Numbered from the stretch's first letter, positions 51,527 to 60,515 are shown. The stretch is 64,000 nt of DNA from JAHEKO01 sp965212505 (GCA_965212505.1 OZ243123.1:4526001-4590000), one strand, 5' to 3'. Notes: generated from the letters alone by a model not told the origin. Numbers and translations are program-made.

Positions 51527-53884
51527 TCAGAGCTTCGAGGTACGAGCGAGCACTGCGAAGTCCGGATTGAAGACGACTTTGCGGGGCTTGCTCTCGAAGC
51601 TCAACTCGTGGGTCTGTCCCGAGCTGTCGACGGTGATGTGAACGTCGCGCTTCGTCCCGTCCGCAAGCTCCACGCGCACCGGCACGCGCATGCGGAAGGA
51701 GTCCGGAACGTCACGCTGCTGGACCTCGAGTTGCACCCGGTAGCCCACACTCGCGTCGCCCACGACACGAGACTTCCACCGATAAGTGGGAACGCCACTG
51801 CCGTAGACCCACTGGTCGAAGAACCAGCTCCAGTCCCCGCCGGCCTGGCGCTCGACGGCGGCGCGCAAGTCCTCGGTGCTCGGATAGCCGTCGACGTTCG
51901 AACTGACGAAGTCTCGCAGCACGCGTAGAAACGCCTGCTCGTCGTCGGGCGTGCTCAGGAGGCGTTCCAGCATGTAAAGCACCAACGCACCCTTCCGGTA
52001 CGACTGCGAGAGGAAGGCCGCCGGGGCCTCGCCGACCGCCGCTCGATAGCCGTGCCCAATCGGTCCGATGCGGCGCGCCGCGAGCTTGTTGTCGAGCGGA
52101 AGGCCGCCCCGTGAGAACGGGCTGAGCTGCGACTTGATCGAACCGTTGATCTCGTCCGTGTGGGCCTGAATCGCCTCGAGAAAGAGCCCTTCTCCGCGCT
52201 CGACGTTGTACCTCATGTAGAGGAGGGCCAGATACTGCGCCAGCCCCTCGCTCAGCCATTGGTCGCGGTAGCTCGCCCAGCCCACGCGATGGCCGGCCCA
52301 CTGATGCGCGACCTCGTGAGCAATGAACATCTCGACCGGACCGGTTCGGTCGCGGAAGGCTGCGTCCTCGGCGAGATGCAAGAAACCGTCGAACGCCTGG
52401 CCGTGGAAGGCCTGGATGAGGGTGGTCTGGATGCGCTTGTTGGGGAGCTCTACTCCGAGGAGCTCTTCGAAGTAACGGACGCTTCGCTGAATGTCCGCCG
52501 CGATCTGGGCAAGCCTCTCCTCGCTGTCCGAACCGACCGGCGTCGAGAAGACGACGATCTCGGGTAGCTCCTCGCTAGGGAGACGGCGCTCCTGAACCTT
52601 CCGTGCCGAGGCGAACGTGGCCATCTTGATCGGTCGATCGAGCTGCCAGACGCGCGTCGTCAGTCCGTCTACCGTCTCCTCCGACTCGAGCTCACCCATC
52701 GCCCGCACGTCGAACTTCTCGCGCGCCGTCACTTCGAGGCGGGCTGTGTGCAGGTCGCGCAGGGCGGTATCGACCGTGTCGACGCCGGGGTACCAGGAGC
52801 GGCCAGGCATGAAGTTCCGGATCTCGAATTCGTACACGAACTCGAGGGCGAGCTCGGCGTTTACGGCGAGTGGCTCGTCCAAGAGGACGACGAGTGAGTG
52901 GTCGTAGACCCGCTTGTCGATGACGCTGCTCCGACTGCCGATGTGATCGCGCAGGAAAGGCAGCTCGCGGCCGTCAACATCTCGGACAGCTGTCACCTTC
53001 GCAAACGGATGGAGATAAAACTGAAGCGCCTGCTGTCCGGAGACCTTTGCCGTCAGGTCCACCCGGGCGACAAAATCCCCGTTGACCGTAAATCGGGAGG
53101 TCTCGCTCAGGCCGGGGTCTTTGCCGAGGCGAAGCAGGCTCGCGGCGACATCGACGTGGCGCACGTCCAACGGCCGACCTTCGAACGCTCCGGGCCGGCC
53201 CGACTCCTGTCGCTCCGAGGCGCTGTCGAGGCTCAACCAGAGCTCCAAGAAGGAATAGCGCTTGTTGAAGCGTTCGAGACGTATCTCCTCGTGCCGGCGC
53301 GACGTGTAGTCGTAGGTCAGCCAGCCGTAGCGATCCGTCTTGACGTCGACGCGGAGGAACTCTTCGTCCGGATTGACCAGGGCGCTCACCACCCGCGCGT
53401 CGGCGTCGAGACGCCGAATCCGCAGCCAGAAGTCGTGGCGCTCGCGGGCGAGCGACTGAGGGCGAGCGCCCGCCGAAACCGACAGGCCGTCGAGCTGCTC
53501 GGGCTGCGCCGTGCGGAGGACCATCTTGGTGAACGGCTCGTCGAAGGCCTCGAGCTGGTCGTCTCCCGCCAAGCGTCGCAGCTGGCGCAACTCCACAGGG
53601 TCGGCGATCGACATCCGAAATCGCCCCTTGCCTTCGAAGACCAGGCCGGTCACTGTGCCGTCCGCCGTGGGCGACTGGAGTCGGACCTTGCCACTTTCGA
53701 GCTGCCAGGACGCCTCCTCGTGGGCCAACTCGAAGCCGTCCCCAGGGAGAGCTCGGGCCTCACCGAAGCGCCACTCCTGCAGGGCGGCGTAGTCCGCTCG
53801 CGCCGCCTCGCCGCCCGCGTCCACCACCGTGGCACCGAAAGCCAGGCAGAGAGTGAACGCGAGTGGCGAGCGTAGCGTTGACAT
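51527..53884 (-). CDS. M1 family aminopeptidase-like protein, exported
   Basis: 785 residues from the ATG at 53884 with a signal (MSTLRSPLAFTLCLAFGATV). The zinc site is complete: AHEVAHQWAGH followed 18 residues later by the Glu in SEGLAQY, the HExxH-x18-E signature. The usual GxMEN substrate loop is not seen; the region before the zinc site reads IQAFHGQAFDGFLHLAED. A C-terminal beta domain ends the chain (WKSRVVGDASVGYRVQLEVQQRDV). It probably removes N-terminal residues from peptides in the periplasm. Its start overlaps the TGA of the 51-residue membrane protein by one base (TGATG), so translation is coupled. Confidence 0.88.
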   Translation of the reverse strand: MSTLRSPLAFTLCLAFGATVVDAGGEAARADYAALQEWRFGEARALPGDGFELAHEEASWQLESGKVRLQSPTADGTVTGLVFEGKGRFRMSIADPVELRQLRRLAGDDQLEAFDEPFTKMVLRTAQPEQLDGLSVSAGARPQSLARERHDFWLRIRRLDADARVVSALVNPDEEFLRVDVKTDRYGWLTYDYTSRRHEEIRLERFNKRYSFLELWLSLDSASERQESGRPGAFEGRPLDVRHVDVAASLLRLGKDPGLSETSRFTVNGDFVARVDLTAKVSGQQALQFYLHPFAKVTAVRDVDGRELPFLRDHIGSRSSVIDKRVYDHSLVVLLDEPLAVNAELALEFVYEFEIRNFMPGRSWYPGVDTVDTALRDLHTARLEVTAREKFDVRAMGELESEETVDGLTTRVWQLDRPIKMATFASARKVQERRLPSEELPEIVVFSTPVGSDSEERLAQIAADIQRSVRYFEELLGVELPNKRIQTTLIQAFHGQAFDGFLHLAEDAAFRDRTGPVEMFIAHEVAHQWAGHRVGWASYRDQWLSEGLAQYLALLYMRYNVERGEGLFLEAIQAHTDEINGSIKSQLSPFSRGGLPLDNKLAARRIGPIGHGYRAAVGEAPAAFLSQSYRKGALVLYMLERLLSTPDDEQAFLRVLRDFVSSNVDGYPSTEDLRAAVERQAGGDWSWFFDQWVYGSGVPTYRWKSRVVGDASVGYRVQLEVQQRDVPDSFRMRVPVRVELADGTKRDVHITVDSSGQTHELSFESKPRKVVFNPDFAVLARTSKL

Positions 53885-54039
53885 CAGCTGGTGTAGAGCT
53901 CGTCGATCCACCGGCGAAACCAGGTCGGCCGAGCGATCAGCACGTAGGCACCGAGGAGCCCGGTAAGGGGGGCGACGAAGATGAAGAGGTCGATCAGCAC
54001 GAGGGCGATGGCGATGAGCCAGCGGTCGGACGGGCGCAT
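53884..54039 (-). CDS. Small 51-residue membrane protein coupled to the M1 aminopeptidase
   Basis: This short frame reads MRPSDRWLIAIALVLIDLFI with continuing hydrophobic residues to about position 37 (FVAPLTGLLGAYVLIARPTWF), then a basic-acidic tail ending DELYTS. That is two TM helices and a short cytoplasmic tail. Codon use is like its neighbours, and its TGA overlaps the M1 start as TGATG, a strong sign of translational coupling. No family is recognised. It may anchor, localise or regulate the aminopeptidase, by inference only. Confidence 0.6.
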   Translation of the reverse strand: MRPSDRWLIAIALVLIDLFIFVAPLTGLLGAYVLIARPTWFRRWIDELYTS

Positions 54040-54078
54040 TCCGTGACGATACCCGATGGGCTCTCCCCTCTAGATACG

Positions 54079-54101
54079 AAAAAGCCGACCCGAAGGTCGG
54101 C
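54079..54101 (-). terminator. Rho-independent terminator
   Basis: GCCGACC (54084-54090), a CGAA loop and GGTCGGC (54095-54101) form a perfect 7-bp stem. On the minus strand it is followed by five T (54083-54079). It ends the transcript of the beta-helix protein gene whose stop is at 54128. Confidence 0.75.
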
Positions 54102-54127
54102 CGATTCGTTCGATGTTCCGGAGATCG

Positions 54128-55687
54128 CTACTGGTGGTCGGGCATCATGATGCCGCTGTCGATGTCGACCGTCAGCTGGCCGTCTACCAGAACCGCGAAT
54201 CCGTCGTTGAATCTGACCACTCCTGCGGTCCTCAGAATCAGGTGCCCACTCGGGCCCATGACGTCTCGGTCGTTGACCGTGATCGAGTTGCACGCCTCAA
54301 ACGTCTCTTCGGTCGAGGTGATGCCGTCGGGGAGGATGAACTCCTCACCCTGAGGCGCCGAGCAGGTCACGAACTCGAAGGAGCCGCTATCGCAGAAGTC
54401 TGCAGGGCGAGCCACGCCCCGCTGGTCGAAGGGCTGTCCACAGGTCCCGGCGTTGTCGATCGCCGAGCTTCCGCTCATGATTGCGTGGGTCTCCGTCGGT
54501 CCGCCGTTGTCGGTCAGGTTTGTGTCGAGCCCGGTGAGGGTGCCGGGAATCGTGGCGCAGCTCGTGTCGTCGGCCAGGTTCCCGCCCAGGTCGAAGCCAG
54601 CCTCGACAAACGGCGAACAGGTGTACCCAGCCGGCAGGTTCCCGCCCAGGATCGTGTTCTGAATCTCGATCGTCGGGTTCTGTCCGAAGCCGAAGTAGTC
54701 GAGCGTCGTCGAGTAGTAGGAACCGCCGGGTGCCTGCGCTTCGTTCCCCGCCAGCGTCGAGCTGACCAGGAACAGATCCGCATCGACGGTGAAGACAGCT
54801 CCGGCTCCCGCGTTCGGCCCGCCCGTCGAGGTATCCGAAGCGTAGGCCACGTTGCCAGAGAAGGTGCTGTTTGTGACGGTGGTGCCACCCTCGACGTTGT
54901 ACAGACCGGCACCGTAGGCGAACGCCGAGTAGTTGCCCGCGACCGCAACCGCGCTGTTGCCATCCACGGTCGAGTTCATGAGCACCAACGTTCCCGCGCC
55001 TGAGCACATCGAGAGGCAGTTGGAGATGGCGCCACCCGCCGCCCAGACCGGCTCCGCGGTGGCCACGTTGAGGTGCTGGGCCACGTTGCCCGTGACGGTG
55101 CTGTCGACGATCGTCGTCGAGCCCGTGTTGTAGATGCCGCCACCGTAGACCCCGTCGTTCGACACGGCCGAGGCCGTGTTGCCGGACAGGGTGCTGTTGT
55201 TGAGCGCCAGGGTTCCACCACGATTCCAGATACCGCCGCCCTTGCTGCCCATCGGGTTCTCGATCAAACCGCCACTGATGATCGCGTTGTTGATCGTCAG
55301 GTCACCCGTGGAGTTGACCTGCAAGATTCTGAACGCAGGGCTCGCTCCGTCGCGGGAGACCTGAAAGCCGGCGCCTTCGAGGGTGATTTCCGAGGTGATG
55401 ACCGGCAGGCCCTGGCCAGCGCCCGGCGGACCATTGTTGACCGTCGTCAAGGTGACGTTGCCGGTCAGCGTGATGTCGTCGTTGCCCGCCGCACCAGCAA
55501 CGCAGTCATCGTGCGTCAGCGCATCGTCGTTCGCGTTGTCGATCGCCTCCGGCAGCGTGCAGATGCCATCGTCGCTGACCTCACCCGTCGTCCCGTCAAC
55601 CGTGATCGACGCTGGGACGACCGGATGCGGCACCACGAGTAAAGCCGTTACTAGCAGGTGAAGACACTTCGTCCTGTAGCTCATCAT
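54128..55687 (-). CDS. Beta-helix/choice-of-anchor Q-like exported protein
   Basis: 519 residues. The start at 55687 is chosen because GAGGAG lies about 7 bases upstream and a signal (MMSYRTKCLHLLVTALLVVP) follows; the frame continues upstream only as antisense of tsaD. The body begins VDGTTGEVSDDGICTLPEAIDNAN, a CSLRDAI-like motif of polymorphic outer-membrane or choice-of-anchor Q proteins, followed by repeats such as NAIISGGLIENP, NNSTLSGNTASAVSNDGVYGGGIYN, VDSTVTGNV and TNSTFSGNVAYAS. This is a typical right-handed beta-helix of a surface protein. The last 80 residues (FILPDGITSTEETFEACNSITV to the end) form a C-terminal beta module. Monocistronic, with its own terminator. Confidence 0.8.
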   Translation of the reverse strand: MMSYRTKCLHLLVTALLVVPHPVVPASITVDGTTGEVSDDGICTLPEAIDNANDDALTHDDCVAGAAGNDDITLTGNVTLTTVNNGPPGAGQGLPVITSEITLEGAGFQVSRDGASPAFRILQVNSTGDLTINNAIISGGLIENPMGSKGGGIWNRGGTLALNNSTLSGNTASAVSNDGVYGGGIYNTGSTTIVDSTVTGNVAQHLNVATAEPVWAAGGAISNCLSMCSGAGTLVLMNSTVDGNSAVAVAGNYSAFAYGAGLYNVEGGTTVTNSTFSGNVAYASDTSTGGPNAGAGAVFTVDADLFLVSSTLAGNEAQAPGGSYYSTTLDYFGFGQNPTIEIQNTILGGNLPAGYTCSPFVEAGFDLGGNLADDTSCATIPGTLTGLDTNLTDNGGPTETHAIMSGSSAIDNAGTCGQPFDQRGVARPADFCDSGSFEFVTCSAPQGEEFILPDGITSTEETFEACNSITVNDRDVMGPSGHLILRTAGVVRFNDGFAVLVDGQLTVDIDSGIMMPDHQ

Positions 55688-55815
55688 TCCCACTCCTCGT
55701 ACATGCGACCCCAGCCAAGACGTCAAAGCAAAAAAGCAGAACGAGCATTGTCCAACAAACAGGCCACAACGTCCAGCTACTTTGGAGATGCGGATATGCG
55801 AAAAGCCGCGCGAGG

Positions 55816-56904
55816 CTAGAGCTGGACGCGGCTTGCGGCTTCGGCGTCGAGAGGGTCGTCCCGCAGGCCGAGACGCTCTCGGCGGAGCGCGGCGTGGGCG
55901 ATCATGGCAGCGTTGTCTCCCGAGTAGCGCAACGCAACGAGCCCCAGGTCGACGGCCCGCGTCTCGCACCAGGCGGTAACTTCGCGGCGCAGCAGCCGGT
56001 TGGCGGCAACCCCTCCCGAGACCGCGAGGTGGTCGAAGGTCTGGCGATCGCGAGCCCGCTCGAGACGGTCGAGAATCTGGCCGACGGCCGACGCGCGAAA
56101 ACCGGCCGCCAGATCGGCGAGCTCGGATGGAAAAGCCTCGACTTCGGCACCCGGCTCCGGAGCCGCGATACCGCGGCGCTCGAGAGCCTCGATGGCCAGG
56201 AGCGCCTGACTCTTGAGGCCGGAGTACGAGAAGTCCGAGCTGCCGTCGCGACAGGCGGCGACCGCAAACGGACAGGCGGTGGCGTCTCCGAGCTCGGCGA
56301 GCCGGTCGACTACCGGACCTTGCGGATAGGGAAGGCCGAGCCGCCGACCGACCTTGTCGAAGACCTCTCCCATCGCGTCGTCTCGAGTCTCTGCCCACGT
56401 TTCGATCTGGCCGCGCTCGACTCGGTAGAGACTGGTGTGCCCTCCCGAGACGACCAACGCGACGAAGTCGTCGGGCGGATCGCTCGCCGGTTCGCCATCG
56501 CCGCCGAGGAAGGGCGAGTAGACGTGGCCCTCGAGGTGATGGACCGCGTGGAAGCTGGCGTCGAGGCTGTAGGCGACCGCCTTGCCAAGCGATAGGCCGA
56601 CCAGAAGCGCGCCGATGAGCCCCGGACCCCGCGTCGCCGCGACCGTGTCGATCTCCTCCAGAGTGACCCCCGCGCGCTCGAGCGCCTCCGCCTCGACCGG
56701 CAGCCAGTTACGGAGATGCTCGCGAGAAGCGATCTCCGGCACCACGCCGCCAAACGGTCGATGAGCGCTCAGCTGACTCGACACCACCGACGAGAGAACC
56801 CGTCCGCTACCGTCCATCACGGCGCAGGCGGTGTCGTCGCAAGAGGTCTCGATGCCGAGGACGAGAGGTGCGGTCGATCGGTCGCGGCCTTGTTCGCGGT
56901 TCAC
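55816..56904 (-). CDS. tsaD: tRNA threonylcarbamoyladenosine (t6A37) transferase TsaD
   Basis: 362 residues. The signature LVLGIETSCDDTACAV starts the ASKHA ATPase fold; the iron/zinc-binding HxxxH is in FHAVHHLEGHVYSPFL; VVSGGHTSLY and FSYSGLKSQALLAIE are also typical. It transfers threonylcarbamoyl to A37 of ANN-decoding tRNAs with TsaB/TsaE. The GTG at 56904 is used; a GTG at 56922 would add six hydrophobic residues, and neither start has a ribosome binding site. A short AGCC/GGCT stem plus TTTT at the 3' end is a weak terminator candidate. It is divergent from gap with only 38 bases between starts. Confidence 0.93.
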   Translation of the reverse strand: MNREQGRDRSTAPLVLGIETSCDDTACAVMDGSGRVLSSVVSSQLSAHRPFGGVVPEIASREHLRNWLPVEAEALERAGVTLEEIDTVAATRGPGLIGALLVGLSLGKAVAYSLDASFHAVHHLEGHVYSPFLGGDGEPASDPPDDFVALVVSGGHTSLYRVERGQIETWAETRDDAMGEVFDKVGRRLGLPYPQGPVVDRLAELGDATACPFAVAACRDGSSDFSYSGLKSQALLAIEALERRGIAAPEPGAEVEAFPSELADLAAGFRASAVGQILDRLERARDRQTFDHLAVSGGVAANRLLRREVTAWCETRAVDLGLVALRYSGDNAAMIAHAALRRERLGLRDDPLDAEAASRVQL

Positions 56905-56942
56905 GAGTAGAAGAAGATACACGACGACTCAGCGACGCGACC

Positions 56943-57959
56943 ATGACAACTCCATTTGCCATCAACGGCCTCGGCCGCATCGGAAGAGCGCTCCTGCGTA
57001 TCGCGCGCGAGCGTGAGGGTTTGGAGCTGGTGGCGATCAACGACGTCGCCGAGGTAGACCGGCTCGCCCGGCTGTTGGCTCACGACACGCTCCACGGTCG
57101 GTTTCCCGGCGAGGTTGGCGCGACGGTCGGCCGGCTCCTGGTGGATGGGGCCGAGGTGCGAGCTTTCCAAGAGGCCGAGATCGACGCGATCCCTTGGAGC
57201 GAGACGCCGGCCCGTGTGGTCGTGGACGCAACCGGCTTCTGCAAGCGTCGCGAGATGGCATCGGCACACCTCGGCGGCTCGGTCGAGACCGTCATCGTCT
57301 CCGCCAACGCCGAAGGCATGGACCTCACGATCTGCATGGGAGTCAACGACCGGGAGTACGACCCGGCCCGCCACCACATTCTGAGTGGCGCTTCGTGCAC
57401 AACCAACGCCCTGGTGCCACTGCTCTTCCTGCTCGACCGCGCCTACGGCGTGCGGCAGGCGATGCTCAACACGGTCCACTCGTACAACAACGACCAGAGC
57501 CTGTTGGAGGCGCCGCACGCCGACCCGCGACGGGCGCGCGCCGCAGCGCTCAACATGATCCCCACCACGACCAGCGCCGTTGGCGCAGCGATCCGAATCT
57601 TGCCGCAGCTCGAAGGGCGTCTCGAGGGGCTCGCGATCCGCGTGCCCACGCCGAACGTCTCGCTCATCGACCTAGTCGTCAACCTCGATCGCGAGCCATC
57701 GACCGCTGAGATCAACGGGCTCTTCAGCGAGGCGGCGGAGGGCGAGTTGGCCGGAGTTCTCGTGGCGACCGAGGAGGAGCTGGTCTCGTCCGACTTCCTG
57801 CGCGAACCGGCCTCCGCCGTGGTCGATCTCCATCTCACGCGAACCGTCGGCAAGCGGCTCTACCGCGTGATCGCTTGGTATGACAACGAATGGGCCCACG
57901 CCTCGCGACTTGCCGACCTCCTCGAGTTGGCCGGGCCTCAGGAGAGGAAAAGAGAGTGA
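56943..57959 (+). CDS. gap: Glyceraldehyde-3-phosphate dehydrogenase
   Basis: 338 residues, the normal length. The NAD-binding loop INGLGRIGRALLRIA, the catalytic SGASCTTNALVPL (Cys in SCTTN), the base-providing His in NTVHSYNNDQ and the C-terminal WYDNEWAHASRLADLL are all present. It converts glyceraldehyde-3-phosphate, NAD+ and phosphate to 1,3-bisphosphoglycerate in glycolysis. It heads the gap-pgk-tpiA operon; its stop overlaps the pgk GTG by 3 bases. Only 38 bases separate its start from tsaD, so its promoter probably lies within the tsaD N-terminal coding region. Confidence 0.97.
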   Translation: MTTPFAINGLGRIGRALLRIAREREGLELVAINDVAEVDRLARLLAHDTLHGRFPGEVGATVGRLLVDGAEVRAFQEAEIDAIPWSETPARVVVDATGFCKRREMASAHLGGSVETVIVSANAEGMDLTICMGVNDREYDPARHHILSGASCTTNALVPLLFLLDRAYGVRQAMLNTVHSYNNDQSLLEAPHADPRRARAAALNMIPTTTSAVGAAIRILPQLEGRLEGLAIRVPTPNVSLIDLVVNLDREPSTAEINGLFSEAAEGELAGVLVATEEELVSSDFLREPASAVVDLHLTRTVGKRLYRVIAWYDNEWAHASRLADLLELAGPQERKRE

Positions 57960-59155
57960 CCCGACTCAGGAGCCTCGACGACTTGAACCTGGCCAACCTT
58001 GCCGGAGTCGCCACCTTCGTGCGGGTCGACTTCAACGTGCCGCTCGACAACGGCCAGGTGATGGATGACACGCGCTTGACCGCCGCGCTGCCGACGATCG
58101 ACGAGCTGCGGCGAGCGGGCGCGCGCTTGGCGCTCGCCTCTCACTGCGGCCGACCAAAGGGCCAACCGAATCCCGACTTCACCCTACGGCCGGTGGCCGA
58201 GCGGCTCGCCGAACTGATCGACGCCCCGGTCGCCTTTGCCGGCGCCTGTGTCGGCGAGCCGGCGCAGGCGGCGATCGCCGAACTCGAGCCCGGCGGCGTC
58301 TGCCTCTTGGAGAACCTCCGTTACCACCCGGGCGAAACCGCGAACGATCCGGAGTTTGCCGGTCAGCTCGCTGCGCTCGCCGACGTGTATGTCGACGACG
58401 CCTTCGGCACCGCGCATCGCGCCCACGCGTCGACGGTTGGTGTACCCGAACGGATCTCGCGCAACGCCGCGGGACGCCTCCTTCACCGCGAGGTCGAGGT
58501 ACTCGGCAGACTGTTGGCTGAGCCGGCCCGGCCGTTCGCAGCAGTGGTCGGCGGCGCCAAGGTCTCAGGAAAGGCGGACACGCTGGTCAACCTGCTACCG
58601 CGCCTCGATCTGCTGGTTCTCGGCGGAGGGATGGCGAACACCTTCCTCGCTGCGCGCGGTCACGACATGGCCAACTCGCTGGTCGAGGAAGAGCGCATCG
58701 ATCTCGCTCGAGAGATTCTCGCGCAGGCCGAGGCTCGGTCGGTCGAGGTCGTTCTCCCGGACGACCTGGTGATCGCAGACGACTTCGACACCCCATCCGA
58801 CATCCGAACGGTCCCCGCCGGTGAGCTTCCGCCGGGCACCTTGGCACTCGACGTGGGCGAGAAGGCCCGCGCCCGCATCGCCGAGCGGCTCGCGGGCGCC
58901 GGCACCATCTTCTGGAACGGCCCGCTCGGCGTGTTCGAGAAGCCGCCCTTCGACGCCGGTACCCTGGCGGCGGCCGAGGCGATCGTCTCCGGCTCGGCCT
59001 TCAGCATCATCGGCGGCGGTGAGACGGTCGCCGCGGTCAAGCGGGCCGGGGTAGCGGACCGCATCGGTCACGTCTCGACTGGCGGCGGCGCGTCGCTCGA
59101 ACTGCTCGCCGGCAAGACCCTGCCGGGAGTCGCAATTCTCGAGGAGAGCTCATGA
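57956..59155 (+). CDS. pgk: Phosphoglycerate kinase
   Basis: 399 residues from the GTG at 57956 (GTGA overlap with gap), preceded by AGGAGAGGAAA. The PGK signatures are clear: FVRVDFNVPLDNGQ, ASHCGRPKG, LLENLRYHPGE, YVDDAFGTAHRAHAS, AVVGGAKVSGKADTL, IFWNGPLGVFE, and the nucleotide loop near SIIGGGETVAAV. It makes ATP and 3-phosphoglycerate from 1,3-bisphosphoglycerate and ADP. It is translationally coupled to gap upstream and to tpiA downstream (4-base overlap). Confidence 0.98.
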   Translation: MTRLRSLDDLNLANLAGVATFVRVDFNVPLDNGQVMDDTRLTAALPTIDELRRAGARLALASHCGRPKGQPNPDFTLRPVAERLAELIDAPVAFAGACVGEPAQAAIAELEPGGVCLLENLRYHPGETANDPEFAGQLAALADVYVDDAFGTAHRAHASTVGVPERISRNAAGRLLHREVEVLGRLLAEPARPFAAVVGGAKVSGKADTLVNLLPRLDLLVLGGGMANTFLAARGHDMANSLVEEERIDLAREILAQAEARSVEVVLPDDLVIADDFDTPSDIRTVPAGELPPGTLALDVGEKARARIAERLAGAGTIFWNGPLGVFEKPPFDAGTLAAAEAIVSGSAFSIIGGGETVAAVKRAGVADRIGHVSTGGGASLELLAGKTLPGVAILEESS

Positions 59156-59895
59156 ACAGACGACCGCTGATCGGGGGCAACTGGAAGATGCACCACCTCG
59201 GCGCCGATGCCGAGTCCTACTGCCGTCACGTGCGGGAGCACGCAGGAGCACTCGCCGCCGAGTGCGTCATCTTTCCGTCTGGCCCGCTGATTCCCGCCGT
59301 CGCCGCCGGCCTCCGAGGCACCGAGGTCGCCTGGGGCGGACAGGATCTCCACCCGGAGGAAAAGGGAGCCCACACCGGCGACGTCTCTGGTCCTCAGCTC
59401 GTCGACGCCGGTTGTTCGTGGGCGCTCTGTGGACATAGCGAGCGGCGCCAGAACCACGACGAGAGCGACGAACTGGTGGGAAGCAAGGTGGCGGCCGCCG
59501 CACGGCACGGACTCAAGCCGATGGTCTGTATCGGCGAGACAGCAGACGAGCGTCGGGCGGGAGCCACCTGGGAGGTCCTGGACCGACAGCTCGGCGCCGC
59601 GCTCGCCGCACGACCCGAGCCGTTCGCACTCGCCTACGAGCCGGTCTGGGCGATCGGCACCGGTGAAACCGCAACGCCCGAGATCGCCCAGGAGGCGCAC
59701 GCTCACATCCGCGAAACGCTCGCGGATCTGATCGGAGAAGAGGCGGCAAGCAGCAAACGAATCCTCTATGGCGGCTCCGTGAACCCTGACAACGCCTCGG
59801 ATCTGATCGCCCAACCGGACCTCGACGGGTTCCTCGTTGGGGGAGCTTCCCTTGACCCAGCGCGATTCTTGGCTATAGTCGGCTGCTGCGGTTAG
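59152..59895 (+). CDS. tpiA: Triose-phosphate isomerase
   Basis: 247 residues. Catalytic Lys in GGNWKMHHL, His in ALCGHSERR, Glu in AYEPVWAIGTG and the phosphate loop residues in ILYGGSVNPDNA and GFLVGGASL are all present, so the enzyme should be active. It interconverts dihydroxyacetone phosphate and glyceraldehyde-3-phosphate in the cytoplasm. The start overlaps pgk by 4 bases. It is followed after 34 bases by secG, an arrangement (gap-pgk-tpiA-secG) common in bacteria. Confidence 0.98.
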   Translation: MNRRPLIGGNWKMHHLGADAESYCRHVREHAGALAAECVIFPSGPLIPAVAAGLRGTEVAWGGQDLHPEEKGAHTGDVSGPQLVDAGCSWALCGHSERRQNHDESDELVGSKVAAAARHGLKPMVCIGETADERRAGATWEVLDRQLGAALAARPEPFALAYEPVWAIGTGETATPEIAQEAHAHIRETLADLIGEEAASSKRILYGGSVNPDNASDLIAQPDLDGFLVGGASLDPARFLAIVGCCG

Positions 59896-59929
59896 CGTCC
59901 GGCGCTATTCCGCCGGAGGACACAAAGTC

Positions 59930-60349
59930 ATGCTCTACCTGATCTACACCATCCATATCGTCGTCTGCATCTTCCTGATCCTCGTCGTGCTGCTGCAGCA
60001 GGGCAAGGGCGCCGACCTTTCGGTCTTCGGCGGAGGGTCGACGCAGACGGTCTTCGGCGCGCGCGGCGCGGCGACCTTCCTTCACAAGATGACGGTCTTC
60101 GGCTTCATCGCCTTCACGCTGACCACCATCTCGATCGGCCTGCTCAGCGGCAGCGCCACGAGCTCGGTATTCAGCGACGTCGAAGCTCCGGCGGCCATCG
60201 AAGAGACGGTCGAAGACGAAGCCGGCACCGGTCCGTCGGCAGCCTTCGAAGAGGCGGTGGAAGCCGCTGAAAGCGAGGCAGCCACAGCCGATGACGACGT
60301 TCCGGAAGCTCCGGCAGCCGACACGTCCGACGACGGCGGCGGCTCCTGA
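59930..60349 (+). CDS. secG: Preprotein translocase subunit SecG
   Basis: 139 residues. The first 80 residues (YLIYTIHIVVCIFLILVVLLQQGKGADL, GARGAATFLHKMTVFGFIAFTL) are the two-TM SecG core with the LLQQGKG loop. The last about 55 residues are an Ala/Glu/Asp-rich, low-complexity acidic tail, longer than in E. coli. SecG helps SecYE move proteins across the inner membrane. GGAGG precedes the ATG by about 11 bases. It follows tpiA and precedes the tRNA-Leu gene, probably on the same transcript. Confidence 0.95.
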   Translation: MLYLIYTIHIVVCIFLILVVLLQQGKGADLSVFGGGSTQTVFGARGAATFLHKMTVFGFIAFTLTTISIGLLSGSATSSVFSDVEAPAAIEETVEDEAGTGPSAAFEEAVEAAESEAATADDDVPEAPAADTSDDGGGS

Positions 60350-60370
60350 GATTGATAGCATGACCTCCAC

Positions 60371-60455
60371 GCCGAAGTGGCGGAATTGGTAGACGCGCAC
60401 GGTTGAGGGCCGTGTGGGGCAACCCGTGCCGGTTCGAGTCCGGCCTTCGGCACCA
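60371..60455 (+). tRNA. tRNA-Leu (anticodon GAG)
   Basis: 85 bases that fold as a class II tRNA: acceptor GCCGAAG with CTTCGGC, D arm GCGG...AGACGC, anticodon stem CACGG with CCGTG around loop TTGAGGG (anticodon GAG, reading CUC/CUU), a long variable arm, and T arm GCCGG-TTCGAGT-CCGGC. The CCA end is encoded (60453-60455). It lies 21 bases downstream of secG. Two GC-rich hairpins follow at about 60472-60515. Confidence 0.96.
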
Positions 60456-60471
60456 TCCCTCCGCTCCCCCA

Positions 60472-60515
60472 GGGCGGCGACACCTCGGTAGCAGCCGCCC
60501 CGGCATTCTCGCCGG
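60472..60515 (+). terminator. Tandem GC-rich hairpins after the tRNA
   Basis: GGGCGGC (60472-60478) pairs with GCCGCCC (60494-60500), and immediately CCGGC (60500-60504) pairs with GCCGG (60511-60515). No T-tract follows, so this may be a factor-dependent end or a processing site for the tRNA transcript. Confidence 0.4.

Noticed and set aside
55688..56398. Upstream extension of the beta-helix protein frame
   Set aside because: It runs antisense through tsaD; a signal peptide and GAGGAG ribosome binding site mark the start at 55687.
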